Shown one piece after another: positions 24,941 through 32,889 of a stretch of DNA of 64,000 nucleotides. Below the pieces are notes generated by a model. It made no database searches and was not told where the DNA came from. It saw only the letters and a list, made by a program, of their open reading frames with translations. Made by a program: the position numbers and the translations under genes. Position 1 is the stretch's first letter, and every line of letters begins with the position of its first letter. Origin of the DNA: Streptomyces sp. H39-S7 (lineage in GTDB: Bacteria > Actinomycetota > Actinomycetes > Streptomycetales > Streptomycetaceae); NCBI RefSeq assembly GCF_027158205.1, contig NZ_JAPVLU010000001.1, positions 124,001 through 188,000 on the forward strand. The letters are read 5' to 3'.

Positions 24941-26331
24941 CAAGGTCATTGCGTGATCGCGATCTGTCCGGGTTGATCACGTAAGGCCGAGAGCTGTCAG
25001 AGGCCGCTGGTGGTCGCGGCCGGTGTGACGGAGGGCGGCGGCGATGTTGGTGTCGCCGTTCTGCCGGAAGATGCTGATGGCGAGGTTGCGTAGGCCGGCC
25101 ATGGTGCGGGGCAGGTGTCCGGTGCGGACCTTGGAGTCGTCCTCGCGGAAGGTCCGGTCACGGACGTGGTGCAGGAGGTTCTCGATGCCCCAGTGGCCTC
25201 TGATCCAGGAGGCGAGTTCGGCCGGGGTGGCGTCGAAGACGTCCAAGCTCGTGATCACGTAGACCCGCTCGATGGTCAGCTTCCCTGTGCTCAGCTCCCG
25301 TCGCCATCGGACGATCTGGACGGCCTGGCAGGCGCCGGGATAGTCGAGGTGTCGGAAGGCGGCGACCTTGATGCGACGGATTTCGTCACGGTGGTGGGCA
25401 CGGTCGCGGGTGCGGTGGTCCAGCGGGATGTCCGCCCAGGGCAACTTCCTGACCTGCGCATACAGGCCGGGGTGGTTCTTCTTCACGATGGCCAGGTAGT
25501 GGGCACCGCGTGTCCGGAGGTAGCGGCCGTGGGCGTGCTGCGTGTGCAGCGCGTCGCCGGTGATCACGGTGTCGACCAGTTCGATGGAGTCCAACAGCGG
25601 AGCGAAGGCCGGTATCTCGTTGCTCTTGGAGGCAATCTGCCGCTGGGCCAGGACCACGCCGTGGTGGTCCATCGCGGCCAGCAACTGGATCGCGGTGGTT
25701 GTGGCGGTGCGGGAGCCGCGGACGGTCTTGCCGTCGACCGCGATCACCCGCAGTTTCGGCGGCTCGTCCGGTGGCGATGATTGCCCTCGGGCCTGGAGGA
25801 ACGCACCGATCGCGGCGTCCAGCGCGTCACCGTCGAGGCGCTGGAGCAGACGCCGGACGGTGGCCGCGTGCGGCGTGGGCCGCACCCCGGTGAGCGGATC
25901 CGCCGGAAACCCGAGCAGGCCCAGGACGGATTGCGGGGCGTCATCGATCCACTCGCCGATCGCGATCAGGGAGCGCGCGCCGGCCAGAACCGCGCCGGCC
26001 GCCGCGCACAGCAGCGGGACCATCGGATATCTTCGTCCGCGCGGGCTGCGGGGATCCGGTATCCATATCAGGAAGCGTCGCAGGTCAGCGGCATCCTGCA
26101 GGGTGTCGTGAGGGTTCGGAAGGGCCAGTTTCCCCAGCCCGGCGGGCATCGGCGATGATGTTCGGGCAGGCACGGTCTCGCTCGGTTCTCATGGGTCTTC
26201 GACAACCACATGATCACCGACGGCCGTGCCTGCACTGCTTTCCGGGGACACCCCACCCCACACCCGTACATGACGTCACGTCACACCCGAGACCGACGAA
26301 CCGGACCGATCCTGTTCGTGCAATGACCCTG
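24941..26331 (-). mobile_element. ISAs1-family insertion sequence
   Basis: A 1391-bp element with related ends (CAAGGTCATTGC on the left, CAGGGTCATTGC as the complement of the right) and a perfect 10-bp target duplication outside. It carries one full transposase gene on the minus strand and has split a HEPN-like gene. Confidence 0.9.
24977..26173 (-). CDS. ISAs1-family transposase
   Basis: A 398-residue transposase. DLRRFLIWIPDPRSPRGRRY and PMVPLLCAAAGAVLAGARSL form the N-terminal DDE_Tnp_1-associated domain. The core shows AVDGKTVRGSRT, a diagnostic ISAs1 motif with the first Asp. ITGDALHTQ gives the second Asp and YLAIVKKNHPGLY follows. RGHWGIENLLHHVRDRTFRED supplies the Glu. The frame is intact. 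GTG 26173 is the longest start; ATG 26149 (MPAGLGKLAL) is possible. Confidence 0.93.
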   Translation of the reverse strand: MPARTSSPMPAGLGKLALPNPHDTLQDAADLRRFLIWIPDPRSPRGRRYPMVPLLCAAAGAVLAGARSLIAIGEWIDDAPQSVLGLLGFPADPLTGVRPTPHAATVRRLLQRLDGDALDAAIGAFLQARGQSSPPDEPPKLRVIAVDGKTVRGSRTATTTAIQLLAAMDHHGVVLAQRQIASKSNEIPAFAPLLDSIELVDTVITGDALHTQHAHGRYLRTRGAHYLAIVKKNHPGLYAQVRKLPWADIPLDHRTRDRAHHRDEIRRIKVAAFRHLDYPGACQAVQIVRWRRELSTGKLTIERVYVITSLDVFDATPAELASWIRGHWGIENLLHHVRDRTFREDDSKVRTGHLPRTMAGLRNLAISIFRQNGDTNIAAALRHTGRDHQRPLTALGLT

Positions 26332-28101
26332 GGCGTTAAGTGCGCTGCTGCTCAGGAACTGGGCGTACTCGCGCACGGACTCAACAATCGCAAAGCCAGC
26401 GGGGTTGCCGTGCACCAACGCATTCCGGACACGAAGACGCCTGGCCTCCAAAACGGCGCCTTCGGCGGTGTAGTACTCAATCAGAGTGCGGTACTCGGTA
26501 TAGTCGCTCACGCTTGTGAACATCCGTTTGATCCATGCGCGCTCGGACTCGATGCGGCAGAGCGAGAGAAGATCGCCAGAGCGGTCAGCGATGAACAGGA
26601 TCCATGGGCGCGACGGATTTTTCGCAAGCCACTCGCGGGTCAGTTCGCTGAGCAGTTCGTTTCGGCTTCCACCGCCGAGCAGGCACATGCCAACGGCTCG
26701 CTGCACATCAGTAGACCACCGCGCTTGTGGCCAGCGCTCGCCCAGGAGATCGAACAAGTCTTCGGGGCTGAGCGCTGCGTGCGCGGCGACGTGTTGCACC
26801 ACGCGGTCCGCGAGGGGTATTACGCTGCTGATGTCCGCTTCGGAAGGCTTGCGTAGTGCCATGTCGCGGCTGAAAGGGTGGTCGGCGGTGTTCTGCACTT
26901 CAAGTGCCGCCGAGAGAAATCGGGGGAGCTCTTCGCGGGCCAGCGCCACGGCGATGCGTGGACCGTGCTCCTCAATCGCCTTTGCGGTGAGGTCAGCGCC
27001 ATGGTGATCGTCGGGAAAGGCCGTCTCGCGCCGGGAGCCCATGGAGTCAAATGAGCCGGTCCGTCCGGAGCACAGGAGCCCGTGCTGGGCAAGGTGTGGG
27101 CGGATCCCGCGGGAGTTGTGGATCGAGACGTTGAGGATCGTGTTCACAATGCGCACGGCACGGTTCAACGCGCCGGCGGCCGTGGTTCTGCCGAGGTCGA
27201 CGCGAACCAGGAAGTCCACGTCGGACTCCTCATGGACAAACTTCGCGACCTTGAAGAGGTCGCCGGCCTGCACTAGTTCCCAAAGCTCTGCCTTATGCTC
27301 AAAGTCTTGGCCCTCGGGCTCTGCATTGGGCACGGCCCAATGGGCATCCAGGAAGGACACTTGCCCAGCGGAGAGGTGGGGAAACGCCCTGCCCTGATAG
27401 CCGAGCCACACCACGATCGGCTCGGCTGTTGCCGGAGTGCCGACGTGGGTTCGGGCACTCGCAATCCGCTCCTCTAGCGATACGTTCTTCTGACCGATTG
27501 GAGCATCGGTAGGATTACGGCCGAATGCGACCACCGAGATGAGGTCGCGGAAGATCCACTTCGCGCTGAGGCCGCGCCTTCGTAGCTGGTCGAAGAGCAG
27601 TTCAGCGATCGGGCGGTACTCCCGGCCTTTGAGCGTGCGGTCCTGAGCCGTGGTCACGAGGTCATCCCAGCTTGCGCGGGCGGCTTCGTCCGCGTCGAGC
27701 GCTTCGAGAAGATCCTTCGCGGCCGTGGTGGCGTCGGTCCAGACGGCGTCGGTGCGGGTGCCGGGTGGCTGCGCCAAGACCTTCTTGGAGCTACCGTCGA
27801 GCTGCGAGAAGGCGACATTAAATGACGCAAGTGAAGCGGCTATGTGTGCTCGAAGCGAGGCACCGAGCGCACCGATGGACTCATCGAGGTCGAGCCGCAG
27901 CGACGTTCGATTGGCGGCTCTCTTCCAGGCGTTGATGCCGCTGGCAAGCTCCAGCCACCCCAGGACGTCTTCAACAATCACGGTAAGTGGCAGAACGGTG
28001 CTCACGCCGTGGTTGCGGTCGAGTGACGAGACGAGGGACTTCAGCCAGGCTGGGTCGTCAGCGGTCCAATGATCGCTGACTTTGTAATCGATCATTACCA
28101 T
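26281..28101 (-). CDS. Large HEPN-like protein, C-terminus replaced by an IS insertion
   Basis: A 606-residue protein, unrecognised over most of its length (MIDYKVSDHWTADDPAWLK, a helical middle, SAKWIFRDLISVVAFGRNP). Near the C-terminus EARRLRVRNALVHGNP contains RNALVH (Arg559, His564), matching the R-x4-H catalytic motif of HEPN RNases in a helical setting (a paired helix SDYTEYRTLIEYYTAEGAV precedes it). Abortive-infection proteins of this size often end in HEPN domains. Residues 1-590 are native. The last 16 (from QGHCTN) come from the ISAs1 element, which removed 50 native residues found at 24,781-24,930. The motif survives but the last helices of the domain are lost. ATG 28101 is the chosen start. 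Confidence 0.65.
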   Translation of the reverse strand: MVMIDYKVSDHWTADDPAWLKSLVSSLDRNHGVSTVLPLTVIVEDVLGWLELASGINAWKRAANRTSLRLDLDESIGALGASLRAHIAASLASFNVAFSQLDGSSKKVLAQPPGTRTDAVWTDATTAAKDLLEALDADEAARASWDDLVTTAQDRTLKGREYRPIAELLFDQLRRRGLSAKWIFRDLISVVAFGRNPTDAPIGQKNVSLEERIASARTHVGTPATAEPIVVWLGYQGRAFPHLSAGQVSFLDAHWAVPNAEPEGQDFEHKAELWELVQAGDLFKVAKFVHEESDVDFLVRVDLGRTTAAGALNRAVRIVNTILNVSIHNSRGIRPHLAQHGLLCSGRTGSFDSMGSRRETAFPDDHHGADLTAKAIEEHGPRIAVALAREELPRFLSAALEVQNTADHPFSRDMALRKPSEADISSVIPLADRVVQHVAAHAALSPEDLFDLLGERWPQARWSTDVQRAVGMCLLGGGSRNELLSELTREWLAKNPSRPWILFIADRSGDLLSLCRIESERAWIKRMFTSVSDYTEYRTLIEYYTAEGAVLEARRLRVRNALVHGNPAGFAIVESVREYAQFLSSSALNAQGHCTNRIGPVRRSRV

Positions 28102-28309
28102 GGGCCCGCCTCTCATGCGGTCTCGGCACCAGACTGGAAGCGCTGTTTCGTCAAATCCTGATCAGAATAGGCGATGAACTCAGCCGCCAACGAAGGGCTG
28201 CGCAGTTGGCCATGAAGCAGCATTCACTGTAGAGGCATAAACGCGACGGCAGAGGGAGTCTCCGGTCCCTGGCCTCCCGTATACGGGCACCTACCGTGCG
28301 GCACTCGGC

Positions 28310-29455
28310 TCACGACGCCTCCTGCCTCGGCTCGTCCTTTGCGTACGGGTGCACATAGCGCCCCTCGTTGAACGGCGTGAACCACGAGCCAATCGACATG
28401 GGCGCGATACCGAGGGCCTCCCCGACGGGGCTCTCATCGATCCCGTCCGTCGAGTCGTCGTACAGCCACTCGTGGTCCATGTCCTCGTAGACGTTCGCGG
28501 CGAACGATTCGAGCGCGTTCGACACTCCGGAATCAAGGAGACCAACCACGTCCAGGCAGACTTCGGCCTCGCGCAGAAGTAGCCGGAGGGCGAGCTCCTC
28601 AGCAAGACAACTGAGCTGCTCGAAGTCGCCGTTGGTGAACCGAGTGGTCATGGCAACCGCGGTCACCAGGAAGCGGCGCGCGAAATGGGCGTTGTACTGA
28701 AGGGCATAGCGGTCGGGCAGTTCTTCCAGCAGCCAGAACGGTCGTTCGCACTCGGCGACGTTGGTGCCCTCCCGGCTCAGCGTCTGCACGTCCTCGAAGA
28801 GTTCGTCCACCAACAGGTGCATCCCATATACCAAGGCGCCGGCCGCGAGCTTGGCATCCTCCGGAAAGGCACCGAAATCGTGCTCGCCCTCCTCTTCGCC
28901 CTCTTCGTCCTCGTCATCGAGTATGCCGAACATGACGGGCGAAAAGGAGCGCAGCTCAGCCGCCATGGCCAGCATTCGGTCACGTGTGGCCGCCGCATCC
29001 GCGGCCGCGTCATAGTCGTCCCCGCCACTTCCAGCGGCAGCCTGTGTGGCATGGAGGGCCTTGCGGAAGGCCGGATCATCAGGCGGAGCGTTCGGGCCCT
29101 CGGCGGCGGCGAGGCTCTCCTGGGCCAGGTCGGGGTGGAGCTGCACCTCACACTTGTCGACCGTCCACTCCGCCAGCAGCTCGGAACGCTCCAGCAGCTC
29201 TCCAACCACCGAACGCACCGCCTCCTCGGCGAACTCCAGCGCCGGGGCATCGACGAAGATCTTGAGTAGCGCCCCGCCCGGATAAACGGCCACGATCGTC
29301 TCGTGAAGGTCGACCTCCATCCCGTCCGGGCCTTCGATGCCATCCACCGAGTCGAGCCCATCCTCGAGGATCGCTACCGCGCCTGCGCGTTGCAGGGGGT
29401 CCATCTCCGGAGCACCCTCCGGGATGTGGGTTTCCACGCTTACGACGTACGTCAC
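28310..29455 (-). CDS. Unknown acidic protein next to the integration site
   Basis: A 381-residue, strongly acidic protein with a run of Asp/Glu (ILDDEDEEGEEEGEHDFGAF) near its centre and no signal peptide or membrane helix. The N-terminal 100 residues (TYVVSVETHIPEGAPE onward) look like a small alpha-beta domain. The C-terminal half (LEELPDRYALQYNAHFARRF, LAEELALRLLLREAEVCLDV) is helical. I do not recognise the family. GTG 29455 is chosen because upstream in-frame sequence has no good start context. It is the last gene of the island before the tRNA fragment. Confidence 0.6.
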   Translation of the reverse strand: MTYVVSVETHIPEGAPEMDPLQRAGAVAILEDGLDSVDGIEGPDGMEVDLHETIVAVYPGGALLKIFVDAPALEFAEEAVRSVVGELLERSELLAEWTVDKCEVQLHPDLAQESLAAAEGPNAPPDDPAFRKALHATQAAAGSGGDDYDAAADAAATRDRMLAMAAELRSFSPVMFGILDDEDEEGEEEGEHDFGAFPEDAKLAAGALVYGMHLLVDELFEDVQTLSREGTNVAECERPFWLLEELPDRYALQYNAHFARRFLVTAVAMTTRFTNGDFEQLSCLAEELALRLLLREAEVCLDVVGLLDSGVSNALESFAANVYEDMDHEWLYDDSTDGIDESPVGEALGIAPMSIGSWFTPFNEGRYVHPYAKDEPRQEAS

Positions 29456-29724
29456 GACGACCAGCGTGGCAGGGCCGGACCATGCCGCGAAGGAAAAGGT
29501 CCATTCCCGAGCGCCCTGGCTCCCGCAACCTAGCTTTCCCGTCACATGGCGCGTACAGGCCACGGAGCGGATCCGACAGGTTGCCTCGGCCGCCGCGTGC
29601 CCTAGCCGTGCCCTTCAGACCGGAGAACCTCGGTCAACAACGGTGCAGTCAGGGCGGCCCAGGAGCTATCGAAACCCCCGTTTTCGCAGGTCAGGCGACA
29701 CACCCACCCCAAAGCACTCGTTGA

Positions 29725-29768
29725 TTCCCAAGCTCAGAGCGCGGGTTCGATTCCCGTCACTCGCTCCA
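29725..29768 (+). other. 3' fragment of tRNA-Gly(UCC): attachment site of the integrated island
   Basis: From TTCCCAAGCTCAGAGCGCGG through the T-arm GGTTCGATTCCCGTC to CACTCGCTCCA, these bases match the anticodon loop to CCA end of Streptomyces tRNA-Gly(UCC). No 5' half precedes them (29,456-29,724 shows no gene). Such a fragment is what a tRNA-targeting integrase leaves at the distal end of an integrated element. The relaxase and plasmid-like genes to the left fit this. tRNA identity is from recall of the sequence. Confidence 0.75.
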
Positions 29769-29772
29769 CATA

Positions 29773-29799
29773 AAGCCCCAGGTCACCGACCCGGGGCTT
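29773..29799 (+). terminator. Hairpin just after the tRNA fragment
   Basis: A 7-bp stem (AAGCCCC at 29,773-29,779, GGGGCTT at 29,793-29,799) followed by CTTTG lies immediately downstream of the CCA, as expected for the original tRNA terminator. Confidence 0.7.
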
Positions 29800-29845
29800 C
29801 TTTGTTGCCCGGGTCTCTTCGGGGCGGCCGAGGGCCGAGGGGTGG

Positions 29846-30241
29846 TCAGCCGGCTTCCGGGGTCTGCGGGTTCTGTTCGCGCAGTTGCCAGGTGCGGTGT
29901 TTCTTCCAGGCCAGGGCGCGCTGGATCTGCAGGTGGGTCAGGTCGGTGGCCGCTGCCAGGGCCTCGCGGGTGGGCGGTGGGGGGTCCAGGGCCAGCGCGC
30001 GGTCGATCTGGCCGGCCCACAGTTCCTCGGGCACGTACGGGCGGGCGCGGTACTCCTGCTGGAGGGCGGCCAGGTGCTCGAGGGAGCAGGCGACGACCAG
30101 GCGCCGGCCGTCGCGTGCCGGGCTGCCGGCGTGGATCGCGGAGGAGTCCGCGACCACGCCCAGCCGGCATCCGTCGGTGAGCCGTCGGGCGCACAGGTCG
30201 CAGATGTCGGTCTCCGGGACCCGGGAGCGGTCGGTTCGCAT
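29846..30241 (-). CDS. Small unknown protein with a CxxC pair
   Basis: A 131-residue soluble protein with one Cys-x-x-Cys (ICDLCARRLTDGC) near the N-terminus, a strand-rich middle (CRLGVVADSSAIHAG, RRLVVACSLEHLAALQQEY) and a helical C-terminus (ALAAATDLTHLQIQRALAWK). ATG 30241 has an AGGAG site 6 bases upstream. Similar short proteins are common in Streptomyces, but no function is known to me. It is the first core gene after the attachment site. Confidence 0.6.
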   Translation of the reverse strand: MRTDRSRVPETDICDLCARRLTDGCRLGVVADSSAIHAGSPARDGRRLVVACSLEHLAALQQEYRARPYVPEELWAGQIDRALALDPPPPTREALAAATDLTHLQIQRALAWKKHRTWQLREQNPQTPEAG

Positions 30242-30927
30242 GCCGTTCTCCTGCCCCTTCCGGGCTCTGCCGCACTCTCTGGCCGTTCCGAACGGGAGCA
30301 GTATGCCTTCCTCCCGTCGACACGAAAATCTATCCTGGATGCAGTAGACATTCGGGCCGGGCTGTGGGTAGTGTTCCTGTCGTAGCCAAGAAGACAGCAG
30401 GGCGCGGCAGACACGAACTGCCGTGCGGAACGCAGGCACGGTGATGGAATCCGGCGGCCGGTCAGAGCACGAGGGCCGCAGGGTTGATTGCCGGGCCGGG
30501 TGGCCCGGAAGGGGCCGCCGCGCAGATTGGTAGCAGGACCGCAGTATCTGAAGTACCAGCAGGTCGGCAAGGCTCTTCGTTCAGGTACGAGCAGGAAAGG
30601 TTCGGAGCGACACCATCAGGATCGTCCGCACCGCAGGTGGGTGCGGACACTCGCAAGGCCCCGGATTGGAAGGTGGTCCCCGGTCAGGCATTCAAGATCC
30701 CCGCACCCCGCGAACCCCCGACGCGGCAGTGCGAATACGGCAGGGCCGGCGCACAGAAGCCGGTAGATGCAGATGGTGTTCACATCCGCCCCATGGGCCC
30801 CGGAAGCCAGGTACGGCTCCGGGGCCCCTCCACGTTTTCCCCCGGGAACCACAGGAGCGACGCTCCGCATTTTGGGATGCATGACCCGTGCACCAGCGGG
30901 CAGCCGCTGGTCAGGAGGTTGATAACC
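30242..30927. other. 686-bp stretch without a convincing gene
   Basis: Open frames exist on both strands, but they lack ribosome sites and normal composition. The one clear structure is a GC-rich hairpin (GGGCCCCGGA at 30,795-30,804 with complement at 30,818-30,827), which may end or regulate transcription ahead of the small hydrophobic gene at 30,928. Confidence 0.5.
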
Positions 30928-31098
30928 ATGGGTCCACTGCTTCTGGTTCTACTGCTCGCGCTGATTCTGTTCGGCGCCGGCTTCGCGCTCAAGATCCTCT
31001 GGTGGGTCGCGGTCGTGGTGCTGGTCGTCTGGCTGCTCGGCTTCGTCCTGCGCGGCACCCACTCCGGTGGGGGCCGCGGTCGCTGGTACCGCTGGTAG
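30928..31098 (+). CDS. Small hydrophobic membrane protein (56 aa)
   Basis: ATG 30928 follows a perfect AGGAGG site (30,913-30,918). The product is almost entirely two membrane-spanning segments (LLLVLLLALILFGAGFAL and WWVAVVVLVVWLLGFVL) with a basic Gly/Arg/Trp tail. It matches the small hydrophobic proteins widespread in actinobacteria, sometimes stress-induced. The molecular role is unknown. Confidence 0.75.
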   Translation: MGPLLLVLLLALILFGAGFALKILWWVAVVVLVVWLLGFVLRGTHSGGGRGRWYRW

Positions 31099-31265
31099 CC
31101 GCGACACAGGGATGAGCACGGCCGATCTGAGGCCCGGCGGGGATACCGCCGGGCCTCAGGCACGCCCGCCCCCGAAGGGTCAGCAGGGACCGGTGTGGGT
31201 AGGGGCCGGGTGTCCGGGGGCGGCGCGGGCGCGCGTGAACCCATGCACGCGAACCTCCAGTACCG

Positions 31266-31279
31266 CCCCCCCCCCCCCC
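31266..31279. repeat. Run of 14 cytosines
   Basis: A C14 homopolymer lies 19 bp beyond the 3' end of the minus-strand gene at 31,299-31,673. Such tracts slip during replication or sequencing. Here it lies outside the coding region. Confidence 0.9.
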
Positions 31280-31298
31280 GGACGCCCGCGGCGCAGGG

Positions 31299-31673
31299 TC
31301 AGCGGCGGCGCTGGGAGACGAGGGCCTCCGTGACGAGGCGGACTCCGCGGGCCAGTCGGCTGAGTTGTTCCAGCTCGACGGCGTACAGGCGGATCGTGTT
31401 CTCGATGACCGCCTCGACCATACCCATGGTGGGCAGCTCCGCCCGGCTGGTGCACATCGCCACCTGGACCGCGCGCATCTCGTACTGCAGCTGGAGCTGT
31501 GCGTGGCGGGCGAGGAGGGCCGGATGGCGGGTGAGGGTGGAGTAGGCGGCGTAACGGGCCGGCAGGAGGTCGCGCAGCCAGCGGGTCGCCGTGCGTTCCC
31601 AGTCGGGGTTGCCGGGCGACTTGACCTGGCAGGGCCAGTCCGGGCTGAGCGTGGTGAGGGTCGTCTGGGACAT
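31299..31673 (-). CDS. Unknown helical protein (124 aa)
   Basis: A soluble, helical protein (MSQTTLTTLSPDWPCQVKSP, then RYAAYSTLTRHPALLARHAQ, then IENTIRLYAVELEQLSRLAR). It has no membrane helix or recognised motif. The gene is the next one downstream of the RpiR regulator on the same strand, separated by 286 bp that contain a perfect palindrome at 31,923-31,940. It is therefore a plausible RpiR target. Confidence 0.6.
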   Translation of the reverse strand: MSQTTLTTLSPDWPCQVKSPGNPDWERTATRWLRDLLPARYAAYSTLTRHPALLARHAQLQLQYEMRAVQVAMCTSRAELPTMGMVEAVIENTIRLYAVELEQLSRLARGVRLVTEALVSQRRR

Positions 31674-31922
31674 TCTCGTCGCTTCCGAAGTGCCGAACTC
31701 TGATCAAGAGGGTGTTGGCAGCCCCGGCCCAGGGGTTGACCGAGGCTGCCGTGGGCGCTGCGCGGCAAGCGAGCGCCCGGTTTTCCGAACACCCCGGGCG
31801 CGCCACGAGGAGGGAGCGTCGGCCCGGGTGTTCCGTCGGGAGGGCGGGTCACACTCTCCAGTGGCGTCCGCTGGGCTCAGGCGCCGCTTGCAGTAAACAT
31901 ATATACCGTGGAGTACGCAAGG

Positions 31923-31940
31923 GTATGAAAAATTTCATAC
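31923..31940. promoter_or_regulatory. Perfect palindrome, candidate RpiR operator
   Basis: GTATGAAA-AA-TTTCATAC is an 8-bp perfect inverted repeat with a 2-base spacer in very AT-rich surroundings (ATATAT at 31,900-31,904). RpiR/MurR-type regulators commonly bind TGAAA..TTTCA half-sites. It lies 20 bp beyond the 3' end of the RpiR gene and about 250 bp upstream of the next minus-strand gene. Confidence 0.6.
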
Positions 31941-31959
31941 AGGGCGGGCAACAGCCGTT

Positions 31960-32877
31960 TCAGAGGAAGAAGCCGTGCTGATCGGCGACCTGCTCGTACC
32001 CCTCGAGCCGCGCCTGCGTCCGTCCCGGATCGGCGTCGGCCATGGCCTGCAGCAGGGCCGCGGACAGCATCCCGGGCGCCGCGTACGAGTCGAAGACCAG
32101 CCGTGAGCCGGTGCCCGCGGTCAGCACCACGTCCGCCTCGTCGACCAGCGGCCCCAGGGTGAGATCCGTGATCAGCGCGATGTGCAGCCCGGCGCTGCGG
32201 GCGGCCCGCAGCGCCGCCAGGGTCTCCTTGGCGTGCCGGGGCATGGCGAACGCCAGCACCCATGCCCCGCCCGCGGCCCGGGACTGCAGCAGGGCGTCGA
32301 AAGCGACGCTGCCCCCGCGCGTCACCACCCGCACATCGGGGTGGATCCGGCGGGCGGCGTAGGCGAAGTACTCCGCCAGTGGCGCCGAGATCCGCAGGCC
32401 GAGGACGGTCAGCGGAACGGAGTGGGCCAGCTCACGGCCGATGTCCAGCACCTGGTCGGTGTCGGCGAGGAGCCGGCGCACGTTCTCCAGGTTCTCGATC
32501 TCGGCGTCGACCGCCGCCTGCAGTTCGTTCCGGCGGACCTGCTCCCGGCTCTCCGGGGACCCCGCGACCGCGCTCAGCGCGATCGGCTGCAGGACGTCCC
32601 GCAGGGCGGGATAGCCGCTGAAGCCGAGGGAGGCGGCGAACCGGGTCACGGACGGCTGGCTGACGCCGACCCGTTCGGCAAGCTCCGTGATCGAGAGGAA
32701 GGCGGCCTCGGTGAGGTGGTCGATCAGGTACTGGGCGATACGGCGCTGCCCCGGCGACAGGCGGTGGCCGTTGAAGAGCGCGCGGACGCGGTCCGCGGGG
32801 GCGCGCTCCTGGTCCAGGGGCTGCCCACCCGGCGTGATCGCAGCCGCCTGTGCCCGTGCCTGCTGCCCCGATGGCAC
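31960..32877 (-). CDS. MurR/RpiR-family transcriptional regulator
   Basis: A 305-residue regulator. The N-terminal HTH_6 domain (LSPGQRRIAQYLIDHLTEAA, then SITELAERVGVSQPSVTRFA) is followed by a SIS sugar-phosphate-binding domain (LTVLGLRISAPLAEYFAYAA, then GAWVLAFAMPRHAKETLAAL and AGLHIALITDLTLGPLV). It probably senses a phosphorylated sugar. The start GTG 32877 has AGGAGG (32,885-32,890) overlapping the stop of the SARP-type gene, so the two regulators are in one operon. The palindrome at 31,923 is a likely binding site. Confidence 0.88.
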   Translation of the reverse strand: MPSGQQARAQAAAITPGGQPLDQERAPADRVRALFNGHRLSPGQRRIAQYLIDHLTEAAFLSITELAERVGVSQPSVTRFAASLGFSGYPALRDVLQPIALSAVAGSPESREQVRRNELQAAVDAEIENLENVRRLLADTDQVLDIGRELAHSVPLTVLGLRISAPLAEYFAYAARRIHPDVRVVTRGGSVAFDALLQSRAAGGAWVLAFAMPRHAKETLAALRAARSAGLHIALITDLTLGPLVDEADVVLTAGTGSRLVFDSYAAPGMLSAALLQAMADADPGRTQARLEGYEQVADQHGFFL

Positions 32878-32889
32878 CGGTGCGCCTCC

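Noticed and set aside
29725..29768. A functional tRNA gene
   Set aside because: Only the 3' part is present; no 5' acceptor, D-arm or anticodon stem 5' strand precedes it.
30484..30927. Open frame upstream of the small hydrophobic protein
   Set aside because: The strong AGGAGG site belongs to ATG 30928, and the upstream part looks non-coding.
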